64,000 nt of DNA from Portulaca oleracea (GCA_029582165.1 CM055869.1:58353518-58417517); one strand, 5' to 3'. Shown: positions 11,861-23,542, counted from the first letter of the stretch. Made by a program: numbers and translations. Notes: generated by a model not told the origin, from the letters alone.

Positions 11861-12282
11861 TTTTTTTTATTTTTTTTACTCGGGTAAACAAGATACATCA
11901 AGCACTTAGCGATCCTTCTATCAAGGCATCTCCCTAAGTTATCTACATGAATAATAAAATAAAAAAGCACCAAAGGGTTGCATATCCATAGACCGACAGT
12001 GTATAAAGAACAACCAAGATTAGTCATCTAATCTGCCGTTAATTTTGCTTCTTGGTAGATGTGGCAAACAGTAGAATCTTACAACTGCCTGATTAAGTTT
12101 TTGATCTCTCTAACAATCATATCAAAATGGCAAGGTGTGTGGACGACCCCTTGGATAGACTGGATGAGAATGAAACTATCTCCTTTAATCTGAATTCTTG
12201 AGAAACCTTCCAGAATAGCTTGTTAAAGACAAAAACAGAGTGCCAAAGTTTCCGTCAACAAAATGGACTGTGAATCAACCGG
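11861..12282 (-). pseudogene. Decayed LINE-type RNase H (RVT_3) fragment
   Basis: On the minus strand one frame from 12282 down to about 11890 reads as an RNase H-like domain of plant non-LTR elements: LALCFCL.QAILEGFSRIQI, KGDSFILIQSIQG, IVREIKNLIRQL, CHIYQEAKLTAD, MTNLGCSLYT. It is broken by three in-frame stops. Two (TAA) sit where a CAA codon would fit, and the third (TAG) is where a Trp normally follows the D of this motif; all three can come from C-to-T/G-to-A change, as in methylated silenced elements. The fragment runs into T-rich DNA at 11861-11878 on the plus strand, which would be the element's 3' poly(A). The reverse transcriptase part is absent. Family from motif memory, not a search. 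Confidence 0.75.
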
Positions 12283-12492
12283 CATGGAAATGAATGGTGT
12301 ATGATGTATATAGAAGGTAAACTGTTTATACACAAGTGTTATTATGAATGTGCAAGAACTTTTTTGATCATACATAGATTACAAGAAATCTGAATACTCA
12401 AGAACAACAACTCTTATGTACAAATAAAATGCTTAGCAATCCATAATGCAATACAATTTCATCTTTCTGAGCAAGAACAACATCCAACTTCT

Positions 12493-14286
12493 TCACCAAT
12501 AATCTGAGCAAGAACAACATCCATCTTTGAAGTGATGAAACCGCGTTCGATCCCTCACAATGATCTCAACATCGAACATTTTCGAAATCAATTTCGTGAC
12601 TCGATGGCAATCGTTGCACACTCGAAGGTTCTTGAACACTCGAATTGGCACCCCGGGCTTCGAATGCAGGAGCCCGAAAGCGATGGCGAGTCTTTCGCTA
12701 TGCAGCCTCAGAGCATTTTCTTTCAAACCTTCTTCATCTTCATCATTGACCAAAGGTGCCTGTGAAATGTCAGGTTTGTAACCAAGTGAACTTATCCTAT
12801 GGTTTATCGAACCGAGAAGGCGGTATATGTCCTTGCTTTGAGGGTGAGATGTGTCCCCGGCGAAGAACTCGTGGTGGACACCGTCGAGTTCTAAGGAACT
12901 GCAACCGGGTTCTTTCGTTATGCCCCGGTCACTCATCAGTTTTCTGATCGAACCGACATCATCCCACCTTGCAGCGGACGCGTAAACCCTAGAAAGAAGT
13001 ACATAGACACCGCTCGAGGCTTCTCCCCCTGATTCATGTAGGATCATATTCGCGACTTCTTCGCTTAATTGTACGTCGGTGGTGTTGTTTTTGCAACAGG
13101 CATCGAGGAGACTTCTCCATATGACAGCATCGGGTTTCATTGGCATTGTCTGTACAAGGTCTAAAGCTTCGTCGAGCAAACCTGCACGAGCCAGAAGATC
13201 AACCAAGCATCCGTAATGCTCGAGCTTAGGTTCAATTGAGTAGTTCTTCACCATCTTGTCGAACAGCATTCGACCTGTTTCAACCATTCCTCTATGGTTA
13301 CACGCGCTCAAAATCCCCACGAATGTGATCGAATTCGGCCTCAATCCTACCACATTCGTCATCTCGTCGAACCTTTCCAATGCCAACTCGGCTTCCCCGT
13401 GCATCGCGGACGCTAGGATCATGGCATTGTATGAATTAACATCGTGCTTCGCCATCCCATTGAAAACCTGCTTAGCCAAATCCAGCATCCCACACTTACT
13501 ATACATCTCAATCAACGCGTTTTTCAATAGAATATCGTCGAAATTCTGATCATAGAGCTTAAGAACATAAGCATGAATCCACATTCCCAACGACAAAGCT
13601 CCTAGACTAGCACAAGCCGATACGACACTCTGCATTGTATACCCATCCGGCTCGAATGACTCCTCCTCCTGCATCCTCCTAAACAATCCCAAAGCAGCAT
13701 CAAACTCCCCCAACCGAACCAACCCATCAATCATCACATTCCACGAAACCAAACTTCTCTCAGGCATTTCATCGAACACTTGGCGTGCACAATCCAGCCT
13801 CCCACAAGAACTGTAAAAATGAATCAGACTGTTGTTCACATACACATCCGACCCAAACCCTAGTTTCACGACATGGGCATGAGCCTGTTTACCCCCCGAT
13901 TCATCGAACAAGTAAGCACAAGCCTTGAGAAGAAAAGGGTAAGTATGGTTGTCGGGATGAACACCTCCGTCGATCAACAACTCGCGATAGAGCAGAAATG
14001 CGAGGGATTTGTGATCTGGGTCGGAGCTTGACGCGCAGGCACGGATTAGGGTGTTCCAGATGAAGGAATTGGGGGTTTGAATTTGGCGGAAAAGTTTGAA
14101 GGAGTAGTCGAGATGGTTGGAAGAAGCGGTGAAATGGAGGAGTCTGCTTTGGAGGAGAAGGAGGTGTTTGGGGTGGTGAGAAGAGGAAGTTCGGAGGGTT
14201 TGTGCGTGGATTTGCTTGAGATCCGCCATGGATGAGCATTGGTTGAGCAGGGAGAGAAGATGAGATGGTGGTGATGTAAGAAGCAT
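12493..14286 (-). CDS. CRR28: DYW-class pentatricopeptide repeat protein, CRR28-like
   Basis: Intronless, 597 residues. PLS-type PPR repeats cover about 45-420 (for example SFIWNTLIRACASS, DVYVNNSLIHFYSSCG, SLVSWNVMIDGL), followed by E/E+ motifs (about 430-500) and a full DYW domain ending in the tripeptide DYW. The deaminase-like signature is intact: HSE (H529, E531), CNDCH (C557, C560) and the C-terminal HHF...CCSC region. DYW proteins perform site-specific C-to-U editing of organelle transcripts. The E/DYW part is very close to what I remember of Arabidopsis At1g59720 (CRR28), which is needed for editing of plastid ndhB/ndhD sites and so for the chloroplast NDH complex. The symbol is assigned from memory. 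The N-terminus (MLLTSPPSHLLSLL) is short for a transit peptide, so targeting should be checked. An intronless body is usual for this family. Confidence 0.88.
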   Translation of the reverse strand: MLLTSPPSHLLSLLNQCSSMADLKQIHAQTLRTSSSHHPKHLLLLQSRLLHFTASSNHLDYSFKLFRQIQTPNSFIWNTLIRACASSSDPDHKSLAFLLYRELLIDGGVHPDNHTYPFLLKACAYLFDESGGKQAHAHVVKLGFGSDVYVNNSLIHFYSSCGRLDCARQVFDEMPERSLVSWNVMIDGLVRLGEFDAALGLFRRMQEEESFEPDGYTMQSVVSACASLGALSLGMWIHAYVLKLYDQNFDDILLKNALIEMYSKCGMLDLAKQVFNGMAKHDVNSYNAMILASAMHGEAELALERFDEMTNVVGLRPNSITFVGILSACNHRGMVETGRMLFDKMVKNYSIEPKLEHYGCLVDLLARAGLLDEALDLVQTMPMKPDAVIWRSLLDACCKNNTTDVQLSEEVANMILHESGGEASSGVYVLLSRVYASAARWDDVGSIRKLMSDRGITKEPGCSSLELDGVHHEFFAGDTSHPQSKDIYRLLGSINHRISSLGYKPDISQAPLVNDEDEEGLKENALRLHSERLAIAFGLLHSKPGVPIRVFKNLRVCNDCHRVTKLISKMFDVEIIVRDRTRFHHFKDGCCSCSDYW

Positions 14287-15476
14287 TGTGGAGATGAATA
14301 GATACGATTTTTTTCCCCAATGTCCCAGCTCATAAGATTCAAATGGATTTTTTGTTTTTTCTTTTCGATTATTTGAAGTTTAAATTGGACTGAAGAGTAC
14401 ATAACATAAGTTGTAAAAAAATGTGCGAACAACAGCTTGACAGTTACAACAAATGCATTAAAGATGATCAAAGTACAAATACATCAAATAAAACAATTAT
14501 TCATAGATGATTTTTCTTACTCACACACTAACACACATCTTATTATTTAAAGTTTAAACAAGGTCCATGAATAAATTCACCGCCATAGAATGATGGAATG
14601 ATAATCACTAACGAATCCAACTTTACACATGCTACAACTCGCTTACATACCGAATAGAGGGCATGTTTCCTTTGGTGTGAACATGTGAATACTAAATATG
14701 GTTCATAATCTTATCTTCCAGTGCATATAATGATTCTTTCGCCATTTAGGGCATTAACTTACCAAATTTTTCAATCTCACAGTTCCATTTTTTTGTCTAA
14801 ACTCAAATTGTGGCATTTTGCTAGTGCTTCTTCGGGTCCTTGACTTGTCATATAAATATGAATTCATATTTCCATATGTGAAAAGAAGTATAAATATATT
14901 CATAAACAAGATGCTCGCTAAGTACCGCATCTTCAAATGTAAATTTTCTTCTGCCGCGTATATAAATGAATAATAACTGAATGGAATATGGAAGAGCACA
15001 TATAAAAAGGAATAATAAATCAAGAGAATATGATAGTGCTTAGACTCAAACCATTTCAACCAAAAGTTTCAACAAACTATCAAAGGTTCAATAATGATTT
15101 TATCCTCAACACTTTCCTTCCACGCAAATACCCTTTGAACTTTAAAACGTAGATGCTACAAATGTCTCTTTCACCTTGCGGAAATAAATACATGAATGCT
15201 CAAATTCAAACCTGATACCCTCTTTCTCAGTCCAATTCTAATACCATATGAAATCATCTCAACTTATAATTGAAGGCCTAACCACGATATTATACTCTTA
15301 ACATAATACTTCCTCCACTCAGGAAAAGAAGATGATTACCAGGTGAATTAACAGGAAAGATAGTACAATACAAAGAAGCCAAGGTTAATGTCTAGGTGAA
15401 CTAATTGGAGGAACAAGAGAGGCAAGAAAATACACAGCCTCACATCACAGTACACACAACACCAGTACAAATACAA
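14287..15476. other. Intergenic between CRR28-like and acid phosphatase genes
   Basis: About 1.2 kb holding the CRR28-like promoter side and the 3' flank of the phosphatase gene. AT-rich, with no repeat family or domain-bearing frame recognised. The 101-codon minus-strand frame at 14754-15059 is hydrophobic but has no known motif and no coding-like composition. Confidence 0.5.
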
Positions 15477-18400
15477 TCAGGCAATGTAGTACATTGGATT
15501 TGGTAGTTTGAAGGATCGCTCGGCGACTGCAAATCCTGTCAGATCACTCCATTGATCTCCAGAGCTGCCGCGAAGCCTGTAACCCTCGTCTACAAGCTCC
15601 TTTCTCCGTTCTGACTTGTAAACGGATGCCTTTTTGCCGTGATCATTTGGACCCCTGTGTCATTCCATTCGATGAGTTAGGAAGATGGTAACTGAAATCG
15701 GGTTCTATACGAACAGACCTGCAGTTTATTAGGTGCTCCAGGAGATCTTGCTCCCGGCAATGTTCACTAGCTTGTTCTGGTTTGTGTACTCACAAAATTA
15801 AGATTGTTTACTATGGAAGATATGTTCTTCTGGGTGTATGTAATGCATATTAGAATAGACCTACCAAACGGGTCATGTCATATTTTGAACTTCGGATATA
15901 TCATCTTCAGTTCTGGATTTGGTTTGGCTCAGGTGGACTTTTGGGTCGCTTTGTTGTCAGTGCGATAGGCTCGTCTTACTGAAATGATTAGGTTTGGGAG
16001 AAAATGTTCACGTCGAGTTGGTTTTGGTCACAGGTCAAATTCAGTTCCGATTAGCTGTTTGGTCATGTTAGGCCTATGTCCATGTAGCTATAGCAAAAAT
16101 TCAGTTTCGGGTCAAATTCAGGTCGGTCAAATCAAATATCAAAATCAAGACGAGATTTTGATGACCGTTGCTTTTTTCGAGACAAACCACGTTGAATAAT
16201 CCGGACATACTTATACCCAGGGCAAAATCAGGTTCAGACACTAGAGATAAGAGGCATACGGTGTCTAATTTTCGATCGAAGTTAAAATTTGGACGAAAAA
16301 TATGCCCGATCTTTTCAGGTCGGACAAAATTTTGCCTAGGTCTAGGTCCATCTACACGTACGAGTACCAAAGAATCTGAAGCCTTGAAGAGTGAAGTAGA
16401 AGGTATGAATGTACCTCAAGATGAGTCTTTCCCAGTTGTCAAAACCAGCAGCCTTGAGATTGTCTTCAGTAGCTTTCCTGAAAGGCTCATCCCTCCCTGT
16501 CAAGATGAATATTTTGAAGCCAAGCTGTTGTAGCTCTTTGTATAGACCCAAACTCGCAGACAAAACAAGTGCCTTAGCCTCCCCGACCCACTCATCGAAA
16601 GCCACTTGGTTGAATTCTTCGGATCTGAGTCCATCAATCAAGTAAAAGGGCGGGGAAATTAGTTAAATGAGAAGCAATCGAGAGTAACTGAAACTGGCAC
16701 AACCGCATAACATCAAAGTCACAAGTATGTATGAGCACCATCAAAGTCACAAGCAAATTTCAGAAAAATCTTTGCTAAGCACCATCTTTTCAGGTCTGTT
16801 TACAACGAGATAACATCAAAGTCACAAGTACGTATGAGTGCGGTTTTCAGAGTCGCAGTTTTATATGAGTATCTACCCCAATTCCTTACAGAAAGATGGC
16901 AGTCACCATGAAAATAAATGAATGACAATAGAGTAAATGGATTATAAACTGATTCAATTATATAAAACAAGCACAAGCGCATGCACCGGTTAACAGCCAA
17001 ACAGCAACATTTACTACTAGGAGCTGTAAAAAGGCCTTCTTATGATTCACAAGAAGCCTAAGGAAAATGCAAGTGAGAGATACCAAATTGAAGGGATCAG
17101 AGAAAGCTTATTCATTTTTTTTATAGGAAAAGATATATTTCTATTAATTGGATTGACAAAAAAAAAAGATGATCAACCAACATCCTGCGAAGTTATGTAC
17201 AACCACAAAACAAACTGTCCACAAAATCTACCACATCAAAACGGTAAGAGCTAAACGTCAAGATCAAAGCTTATTAATTACGTCAAATGAGACATGAGAC
17301 AGCAAAGAAACTTGCAGTGATGCACTCCACTTACTAAGTAATATGGATCTTCATCTTCAATAGAATAATGAGGGAAGATACTTCAATAATAATTTCCAGA
17401 TGGATAAGCTTAAAGTGGAAGGCAAGAATGCATAACCTAGAGGAGGGATGACTGACTGTCAAAAAGTTCAAGCAAGTGTGTAATCAGAAACCCGAAAGCA
17501 TCGTGCCAGATTGTTCAAGAATGGTAATAGAAAAGCCAAACTTTTGAGTAAAAATAATACAACTATGGACATGGACAGCTACTAGTCAATCAAGTGCCCT
17601 GCTAATACAAACAAATGTTTAATAAATCAGTCATCATCCATCCAAAGTCACAATAGTAATAAACTGTGATAGCAGCTATACAACCTTCGGTCTTGCTTAT
17701 ACGTCAATTATGGGTTTGTTGACAGACATCAACCCATATCACAGGACTGTTAGGTGACACCGGCGACGTATTATCATAGAAGATGCACAAATGTATTCTT
17801 GACCAGTTCTTAATATGACTAGTAGCTCAAAAATTGATCAAAATCACAACCCAAGTTCAAGAATCCAAGATACATTTTTTTAGTGTTCGCATTTTGACTA
17901 CCCATATATTTCATGAATATGGTAATCCTTCACACATACCAAAATCTGAAAACTAGCAACTACATTCCAACAGAAGCCTATGAATGGGAACATTAACATG
18001 TTTGGCAAGTCCTCTCAAGCTAGTGAATAGCAATTGGTGGGTCTTTTTAGTATTTATTAGCTCGATTCACAATTAGGACACAATAGATAATCCTTCAGAA
18101 TTACTTCCATTGTTACAACAACATTAACCCAACTCATTAGTAGCCAAATAATCAAAACATACAGTACACAAATGAACATATGATTTCACCATCAAAGTAT
18201 GTATTACCTTCTTCACAAAATCAAAACAACCCGCAAATCAAAAGTACAATAAGATCTCATGATTTTCATCTCCTCGTAGTGATTATACTGCACTTAGTAA
18301 ATTCACAAGAGACTTCCCAAATATTCACCTTTCAATATATGGTAACTGTAGACCAGATTACCACAAATGGTCTTTTCTTTTGATTTGAACACCAAACAGT

Positions 18401-19802
18401 TTCATACTTTCTTAGTGATTCCTTCCAAACAAAATATTGTTTGATTTCTTCCTCAAAGTCATGGGGCCGACATTCACTTAAGATTAGACTAGCAGAAAGT
18501 ACAAGAAAACCAAAGTCATTTCGTAGTGACTAACTGATTATTAAACAATGTTTAAATACCGCTCCCTCCGTTGCATAATATTTATCACTAGTGTAACTTT
18601 CACGTTCTCCATTGTCACGCTTTAAATGATAATTTCTCATATAGTGTTTTACTAACAGTTGCACTATTACTCCCTCCATCCCAAATTAATTGACATTTTG
18701 ACTAAATCTTGACCGTTAATTATTCATCAATTACAATGAGTTACAATATGAAACTGCCTCCATTGTAATTTTTAATAAAACATCTTTCTAATGACGGTAA
18801 TTCCATATTGGTACTCATTGTAATTTTTTAGTAATTAGTATTTACCCCAATGTCAATTAATTTGGGACGGAGGGAGTTCACACTTAGCACACTATTTTTT
18901 GCTATGAATCTAATGATGGTAACCTTATGCAACAAATCATTCTAAATATTAAGAACTTGATAATCAAAAATTTATAAAATTTACTCTCTCCATTCCAATA
19001 TGGCATAGTAAATGTTCCACGGCATCTAATATTCTTCTCAAACTTAAAATTTCTTATAACATATTTTATCACAATATTGTAACATTATTATCGTATAATA
19101 GTATGTTTCATCAGGAATATTCTGAGAACACTTTCATATAACAGAATATCATATATGTCCAGAAATCAATGGTTAAAATTTTTAAAGTTTAACTTATACA
19201 CAATTAATTATTGAGTATAATAACTAACAAGATTTCGAAAGAGAGAAATAATTTGAAACTGAGCGAATAATAACCTGTCAATATGCAGTATATCTGTATT
19301 GGTTGGATAAAATCCCTAGCAATCAATCATAACAAAATCACAAACCCCTGCAATAATCATTTATGAGCTCAAATCCAGCAGCTAGAATTTAAAATCCAAA
19401 GCAGCAACTCACTCACCCAAATCCATGATTCTGATAGTATGGCAAATTCGAGAGAAGAGTCTCATCCACATCGAACACCCACGCATCCTTCCCGTCGCCG
19501 GCGATTTGGACGGACTTCGCAAACTCCAGCGACTCGGCGGCGACGACGTCGGAATCGGAAGTGAAAACCTCGCCCTCCATGTACTCCTTCACCGCCGACA
19601 CGCACCGGCGGGGGATGGTGGACCACTTTCCCGCGTCGTTGACCTCGACGGAGAACCGCCAGCTGAGGCAGTACACCGAGTCATCTCGGCCGAGTTTCCG
19701 GCCGGTCGGGAGGAGGAGGACGCGGTTCTCCGGGATGAGAGAGTGGGCGACGGAGAGGAGGGAGAGGAGAACGGGGAGGAGGAGGTGTCGCCGGAGATGC
19801 AT
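15477..19802 (-). CDS. HAD-type (class IIIB) acid phosphatase / vegetative storage protein-like
   Basis: Three exons join in frame to 257 residues: 19802-19417, 16624-16415 and 15654-15477. Introns are GT-AG (donors GTGAGT and GTACAT; acceptors ACTCAG and ACACAG). Residues 1-21 form a signal peptide. HAD motifs: I, DVDET (D111, D113); II, LTGRDE (T171, G172); III, the lysine of VYKSERR (K212); IV, GDQWSDL (D232, D236). All residues for phosphoaspartyl catalysis are present, unlike some soybean VSPs that lost the nucleophile. Length matches the APS1/VSP family. The product should be a secreted or vacuolar phosphomonoesterase. The first intron is large (2792 bp) and carries nested MITEs. A TATA box lies at 19938-19947. 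Joins are inferred from splice sites and family alignment, not transcripts. Confidence 0.88.
18562..18990. mobile_element. Degenerate Stowaway in the phosphatase intron, split by another
   Basis: Left terminus CTCCCTCCGTTGCATAATAT; interior words TTGTCACGCTTTAAATGATA and GCTATGAATCTAATGATGGT match the family at 21739-22003. The two halves are separated by the Stowaway at 18670-18876. The right end is blurred near a further start-like CTCTCTCCATTCC, so the end coordinate is approximate. Confidence 0.55.
18670..18876. mobile_element. Stowaway MITE, 207 bp, nested
   Basis: Ends CTCCCTCCATCCCAAATTAA and TTAATTTGGGACGGAGGGAG are near-perfect inverted copies; a TA precedes it, and TT follows where TA is expected. 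It is a close relative of 3138-3352 and lies within the older element at 18562-18990, inside intron 1 of the acid phosphatase gene. Confidence 0.8.
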
Positions 19803-19937
19803 CGCCGCCGTGTCGCCGGCGAATGTGGAGGAGTTTTAGAGAGAGAAAGGGAATCTAGAGGATCGGAGATGATGCTGAATCCGAGGGAAATGAACCAATT
19901 ATAGAGCAGTGCGAGTGATATTAGTAAAAGTGACGCG

Positions 19938-19947
19938 TATTTATAAG
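19938..19947 (-). promoter_or_regulatory. TATA box of the acid phosphatase gene
   Basis: CTTATAAATA on the minus strand, about 140 bp upstream of the ATG at 19802. This leaves room for a leader of roughly 100 nt. It is the only good TATA match close upstream. Confidence 0.6.
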
Positions 19948-20254
19948 GGTTTTTAGCCGCAAATAATCCGTATTGACCAGTTTTGGGTATTCGCTGGGCA
20001 CATCTTAACACATCATTTTATTTTTAAAATTTTTGGAACTCATTTTCTTATTTCCTCAATTCCAACTTGTAATTTTAAATAAATATTTGTCAGTACCCGT
20101 AAGACCATCCGTAACGGTGAGTTTGAAGGTGAGATAGCACTGACGTGGCGTGGCGAGAACGAGAATGACAGTGCAGCAGCGAGGATGAGTGTCGACAGTA
20201 AGAAACTCGAACTTGTGCTCACCGCGCGAGGACGAACACAAGATTCTCGACATT

Positions 20255-20405
20255 CTTTTTTTTATTCCTAAAGCCTTGAAGGCCCCGCCAGCTCCCCCCT
20301 TCACTGACATGGAGTTCATTTCGTCTAACTCAGCGGCAGGGCAAGGAGATGAGGCCAGAGGGATCGAACCCCTAACCACGCGACCAAGCTGCAAGTTATG
20401 GTGTA
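20255..20405 (-). mobile_element. tRNA-derived SINE-like insertion
   Basis: The minus strand contains a perfect pol III B box, GGTTCGATCCC (20360-20370), and an upstream A-box-like stretch (TTGCAGCTTGGTCGCG, about 20382-20397). Its downstream end reaches an A-rich run (T-rich on the plus strand, about 20247-20262). It interrupts the left arm of the foldback at 20104-21554, whose right arm lacks it. No tRNA cloverleaf forms, so I call it a SINE. Confidence 0.5.
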
Positions 20406-20553
20406 TTTAAATGATTAAATGTGAGGTCTCCACCTTTTTTTTAATATTTTAATAAAACTCACGCTCACTATTGGAAACTAAGTTAATATAAAGAGTTTAA
20501 CTCTAGCTCTGCTTGTGGGATTTACTGCTCCCACCTCATCCATTGAGTATAAC

Positions 20554-21180
20554 TAGGGCTGACAATGAGCCAAGCCACCTCGTGAGCCCTCGCGAGCCAG
20601 CTCGGCGGGAAGCTCGATAAGTTCGAGGCGGCTCGGGCTCGTCACATAAACAAGTCAAGCCGTGCCCAAGGAAGCTCGTAAAGCTCGTGAAAATGGAAAA
20701 TTAGACGAAATATGTTGTGTTTGATAATACAATTTTCCAAAACAAGATTACCTTATTCACATGAATTGAAACTTGTGCTTTTGATACATTTTTTTTATGT
20801 GTTATAAATCCACAATCATAAATTATTTTCATTATCGCTAAAAGATTACTATATTTTATATCCTATGATTGTTATTTTGCATTAATTAATTTTCAATCTT
20901 ATATCATTATTTGACTTTGTTATGGGTGCTTTTTTTTAACTATTCTTTATGTTAAGAGTTACTCTTTATTATCACTTTGTAGGTCAACAAAATGAATAAC
21001 AATGAACAAGTATTGGCTCGTTAAAGCTCGTGAGGGCTCGCGAGCCTTGGCGAGCCAAGCCGTAAGCCTAACTTTTCAGGCTCGCTAAGCTCGCGAGTCG
21101 AGCCAAGCTTGCAATGTAGCTCACGAGCCAAGCCTCGAGCATGCCAAGCTCAGGCTCGACTCGACTCATTGCCAGCCCTA
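20554..21180. mobile_element. Non-autonomous hAT element, 627 bp, perfect 8-bp TSD
   Basis: Termini TAGGGCTGACAATG and CATTGCCAGCCCTA are inverted repeats with one mismatch. The octamer AGTATAAC stands directly on both sides (20546-20553 and 21181-21188), the hAT signature. Both arms are rich in GAGCC/GGCTCG words. A truncated relative lies near 24315-24470. No transposase frame. Confidence 0.88.
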
Positions 21181-21738
21181 AGTATAACTCATGCTCACTA
21201 TTGCGGGTGCTCTAATGGTGAACATGAGTTATACTTAATAGATGATTTGAAAGCAGTATGACCCACCAGGAGAGTTAAAGTTAGACTTTTCATATTAACT
21301 TGGTTTCTAATAGTGAGCGTGAGTTTGATTAAAATGTTTAAAGAAAGGATTTAAATCACAAATTTAATCATTTAAATACACGACAATAGAAATTTTAAAA
21401 AAAATATCGAGAATCTCAAGTTCATACTCGAGCAGCGAGCACGAGTTCGAGTTTTTTCTCACTGCAGACACTCGTCCTCGCCATTGCACGGTAATTCTCC
21501 TCCTCGCACACGTCATGTCAGCGTCATCTCACTCTCAAACTCGCCATTGCACGGTAATTTTCCACCAATAAAAAGTAAGGAAAGATGGAAAATGTCAATT
21601 TCATTCCGGAATGGTTTACAGTTCCAGAATGAGTTCCAAAATTGTGGAACTTACACAAAAATTATTGTTACCAAGAAATGGAATGGAATGTTGGTGGAGT
21701 CATTGGAATGAGTACCAAGCATTGCACATGCTCTAATA

Positions 21739-22003
21739 CTCCCTTTGTTCCATACTAATTATCATAATTTTGACTTTCACAGAATTCATTGTCATGCTTT
21801 AATTGATTGATAATTTTTTACATAATATATTATTAACAATTGCAATATGATATTTTTATGATAGTATTTTTTCGTTACGAATCCAATGGTGGTAATTTTA
21901 TATAACAACTCATTATATATATATAAAGAAATTTATAGTCAAAATTTTAAAATTTTAACTGCACAATTTAAAAAAAAGAACAATTAATATAAAACGGAAG
22001 GAC
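21739..22003. mobile_element. Stowaway MITE, 265 bp
   Basis: Left terminus CTCCCTTTGTTCCATACTAA after TA; right terminus TTAATATAAAACGGAAGGAC followed by TA. The interior (TTGATTGATAATTTTTTACA, ATGATAGTATTTTTTCGTTA) is that of the common family here. Confidence 0.8.
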
Positions 22004-22185
22004 TAAAAACGTGAATGTCGTGACTTCGGTGTTTGGTATATTATAGAGAAACAAATTTGTGATTTGAAGTTAGGTGTGACCATCTTTTCTGTCCGTTCAA
22101 TGCCATGCATGATGCATGATTTCATTTTACGTGAAATAGTTTTTGATAAAGGAAAATTGGAATCTAATACTTCATATCATTTTTT

Positions 22186-22478
22186 GTAAAGGAATATTGG
22201 ATGCTAATATACTGAATTTTTCGGGTATTGAAAAATAATACACTGAACTTTGACCTTCGACAATAATACACTGTACTTTAGTAGGTGTTAGACAATATTG
22301 CACCCAAAAGGATTTTGACGGTGGCTGACTTGGTAGGCTTTGGTAGGCCGGCCACGTATGATAGCCACCGAGTCAGCCACCGCCGGAATTGATCCGAGTG
22401 CATTATTGTCCAACACCCTCTAAAGTACAGTGTAATATCCCAAAATTTCAGTATATTAGCGTCCAAAAACCCTTTTGT
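22186..22478. mobile_element. Foldback MITE (CTAATATACTGAA / TTAGCGTCC family)
   Basis: The left arm (GGATGCTAATATACTGAAT, ACACTGTACTTTAGTAGGTG, GACAATATTGCAC) is the inverted counterpart of the right arm (GTGCATTATTGTCCAACACC, CTAAAGTACAGTGTAAT, TTCAGTATATTAGCGTCC). The centre is a second inverted patch (GGTGGCTGACT / GAGTCAGCCACC). A relative sits at 57085-57331. Confidence 0.65.
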
Positions 22479-22593
22479 AAATTTACTCTGCAGATTTTAG
22501 GAAAAATTATTTGTTATATATTTTAGTTAATTTTGCCCTTCTTTTGGTTGGCATGTATATATTATAGCTGAAAGTTGAAACCTTAATTTGTTA

Positions 22594-23027
22594 CTCCATC
22601 CGTTTTTTATTTGTCTTTTGTGATTTTCAGTGTCAATCTTTAATATAAATTTTTATTAAAAAATATAATATTATAATTTTTCAATAGTACTTTTTATTAC
22701 GAATCTAATGACATCAATTTTGTATTAATGAATCAATATACTAATTAAGATATTAACAGTCAAATAATAAATATAATATGTTTGATGTAAAATATAATAT
22801 TGAACTATAATTTTTAATATGAATTTTTCATCATTTATTTGAACTATTATATATTAAAAATAATTGTAGTGTGATGTTATCTTTATTGTCATATTTTGAT
22901 ATATATTAATTACAGCAAAAATAATATATATTAAAAATTATTAACAGTCAATTATTTAAACTATTATTTGTCAAAATATAAGACCCTTTAATTTACCTAC
23001 TATAATACGTACTATTGAACTATGGAG
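22594..23027. mobile_element. Stowaway-like element, composite or expanded
   Basis: Starts CTCCATCCGTTTTTTATTTG after TA; a plausible right end ATGGAG followed by TA is at 23022-23029. The length (434 bp) exceeds neighbouring copies, and internal TAATATAAATTTTT words recur, so it may be two overlapping insertions. Confidence 0.45.
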
Positions 23028-23261
23028 TAACTAATATTTTAATGTATAATGTGCATTACAAAAAATAATTACTCCCACCTACCCAAAAAAAATGTCTCAT
23101 ACTCTCAATATCATGTGATCTTTTGGCTCTTCAATGCAATAGTTTAAGCAATATACGATTAAAAGATAATTTAGATGCAATTATTTTAAAGATCCTATAT
23201 CTAGATAATCGTGACATCTCAACTTATTTTTCGGCATATAAAGCATTAGTTATACAATTAA

Positions 23262-23542
23262 GGTTATGTTCTTTTATACAGTTGGCTGGCTGCAGTGCCA
23301 CACTATACCACAATTTTCTATATTCCACCACAATCTACTTTTTTAATTTCAATTTATCTTTTTATTAAAAGTTAAACTTTATCTACCAACACATTTCTCA
23401 ACACATTACAATTATTAAAACCAAAATCCACCACAACTTTCCACAACCGACTACAATCCAACATAACTCACCATAACCCACCACAATTCCTCAACACCGC
23501 ATCGCACCGCACCACAGCCAGCCGTATAAAAAAAATGGGGCA
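23262..23542. mobile_element. PIF/Harbinger-like MITE, 281 bp, TAA duplication
   Basis: Ends GGTTATGTTCTTTTATACAG and CCGTATAAAAAAAATGGGGCA are imperfect inverted repeats, with TAA at 23259-23261 and 23543-23545. The interior has runs of ACCACA/CACAAC words. Confidence 0.75.

Larger units (their letters stand above)
6905..11879. other. Intergenic, no gene seen; MITE remnants
   Basis: AT-rich DNA upstream of the LRR gene. It contains its presumed promoter (to about 7200), a 5'-degenerate Stowaway (about 7240-7449), a possible foldback MITE (about 7500-7880, with AAACAGTCTATT and TCAAACAGGGCC near its ends) and a nested Stowaway pair (8448-8960). From 9000 to 11800 I see only low-complexity AT-rich sequence and short unsupported frames; the 88-codon frame at 10251 has no domain and no coding-like composition. 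Confidence 0.55.
20104..21554. mobile_element. Large foldback element carrying a SINE and a hAT insertion
   Basis: The left arm (ACGGTGAGTTTGAAGGTGAG, then TGACGTGG and GAGGATGAGTGTCGACAGT) is the inverted counterpart of the right arm (ACACTCGTCCTCGCCATTGC through CTCACTCTCAAACTCGCCA). The match continues inward through GATTCTCGACATT, GTGTATTTAAATGATTAAAT and AACTCACGCTCACTATTGG. The left arm is interrupted by SINE-like sequence (about 20255-20405) and the centre by the hAT element at 20554-21180. No coding capacity seen. Confidence 0.65.

Noticed and set aside
16101..16533. Frames around the second phosphatase exon on the plus strand and intron
   Set aside because: Derived from the antisense of exon 2 and from a degenerate repeat (CGGACAAAATTTT type) in the intron.
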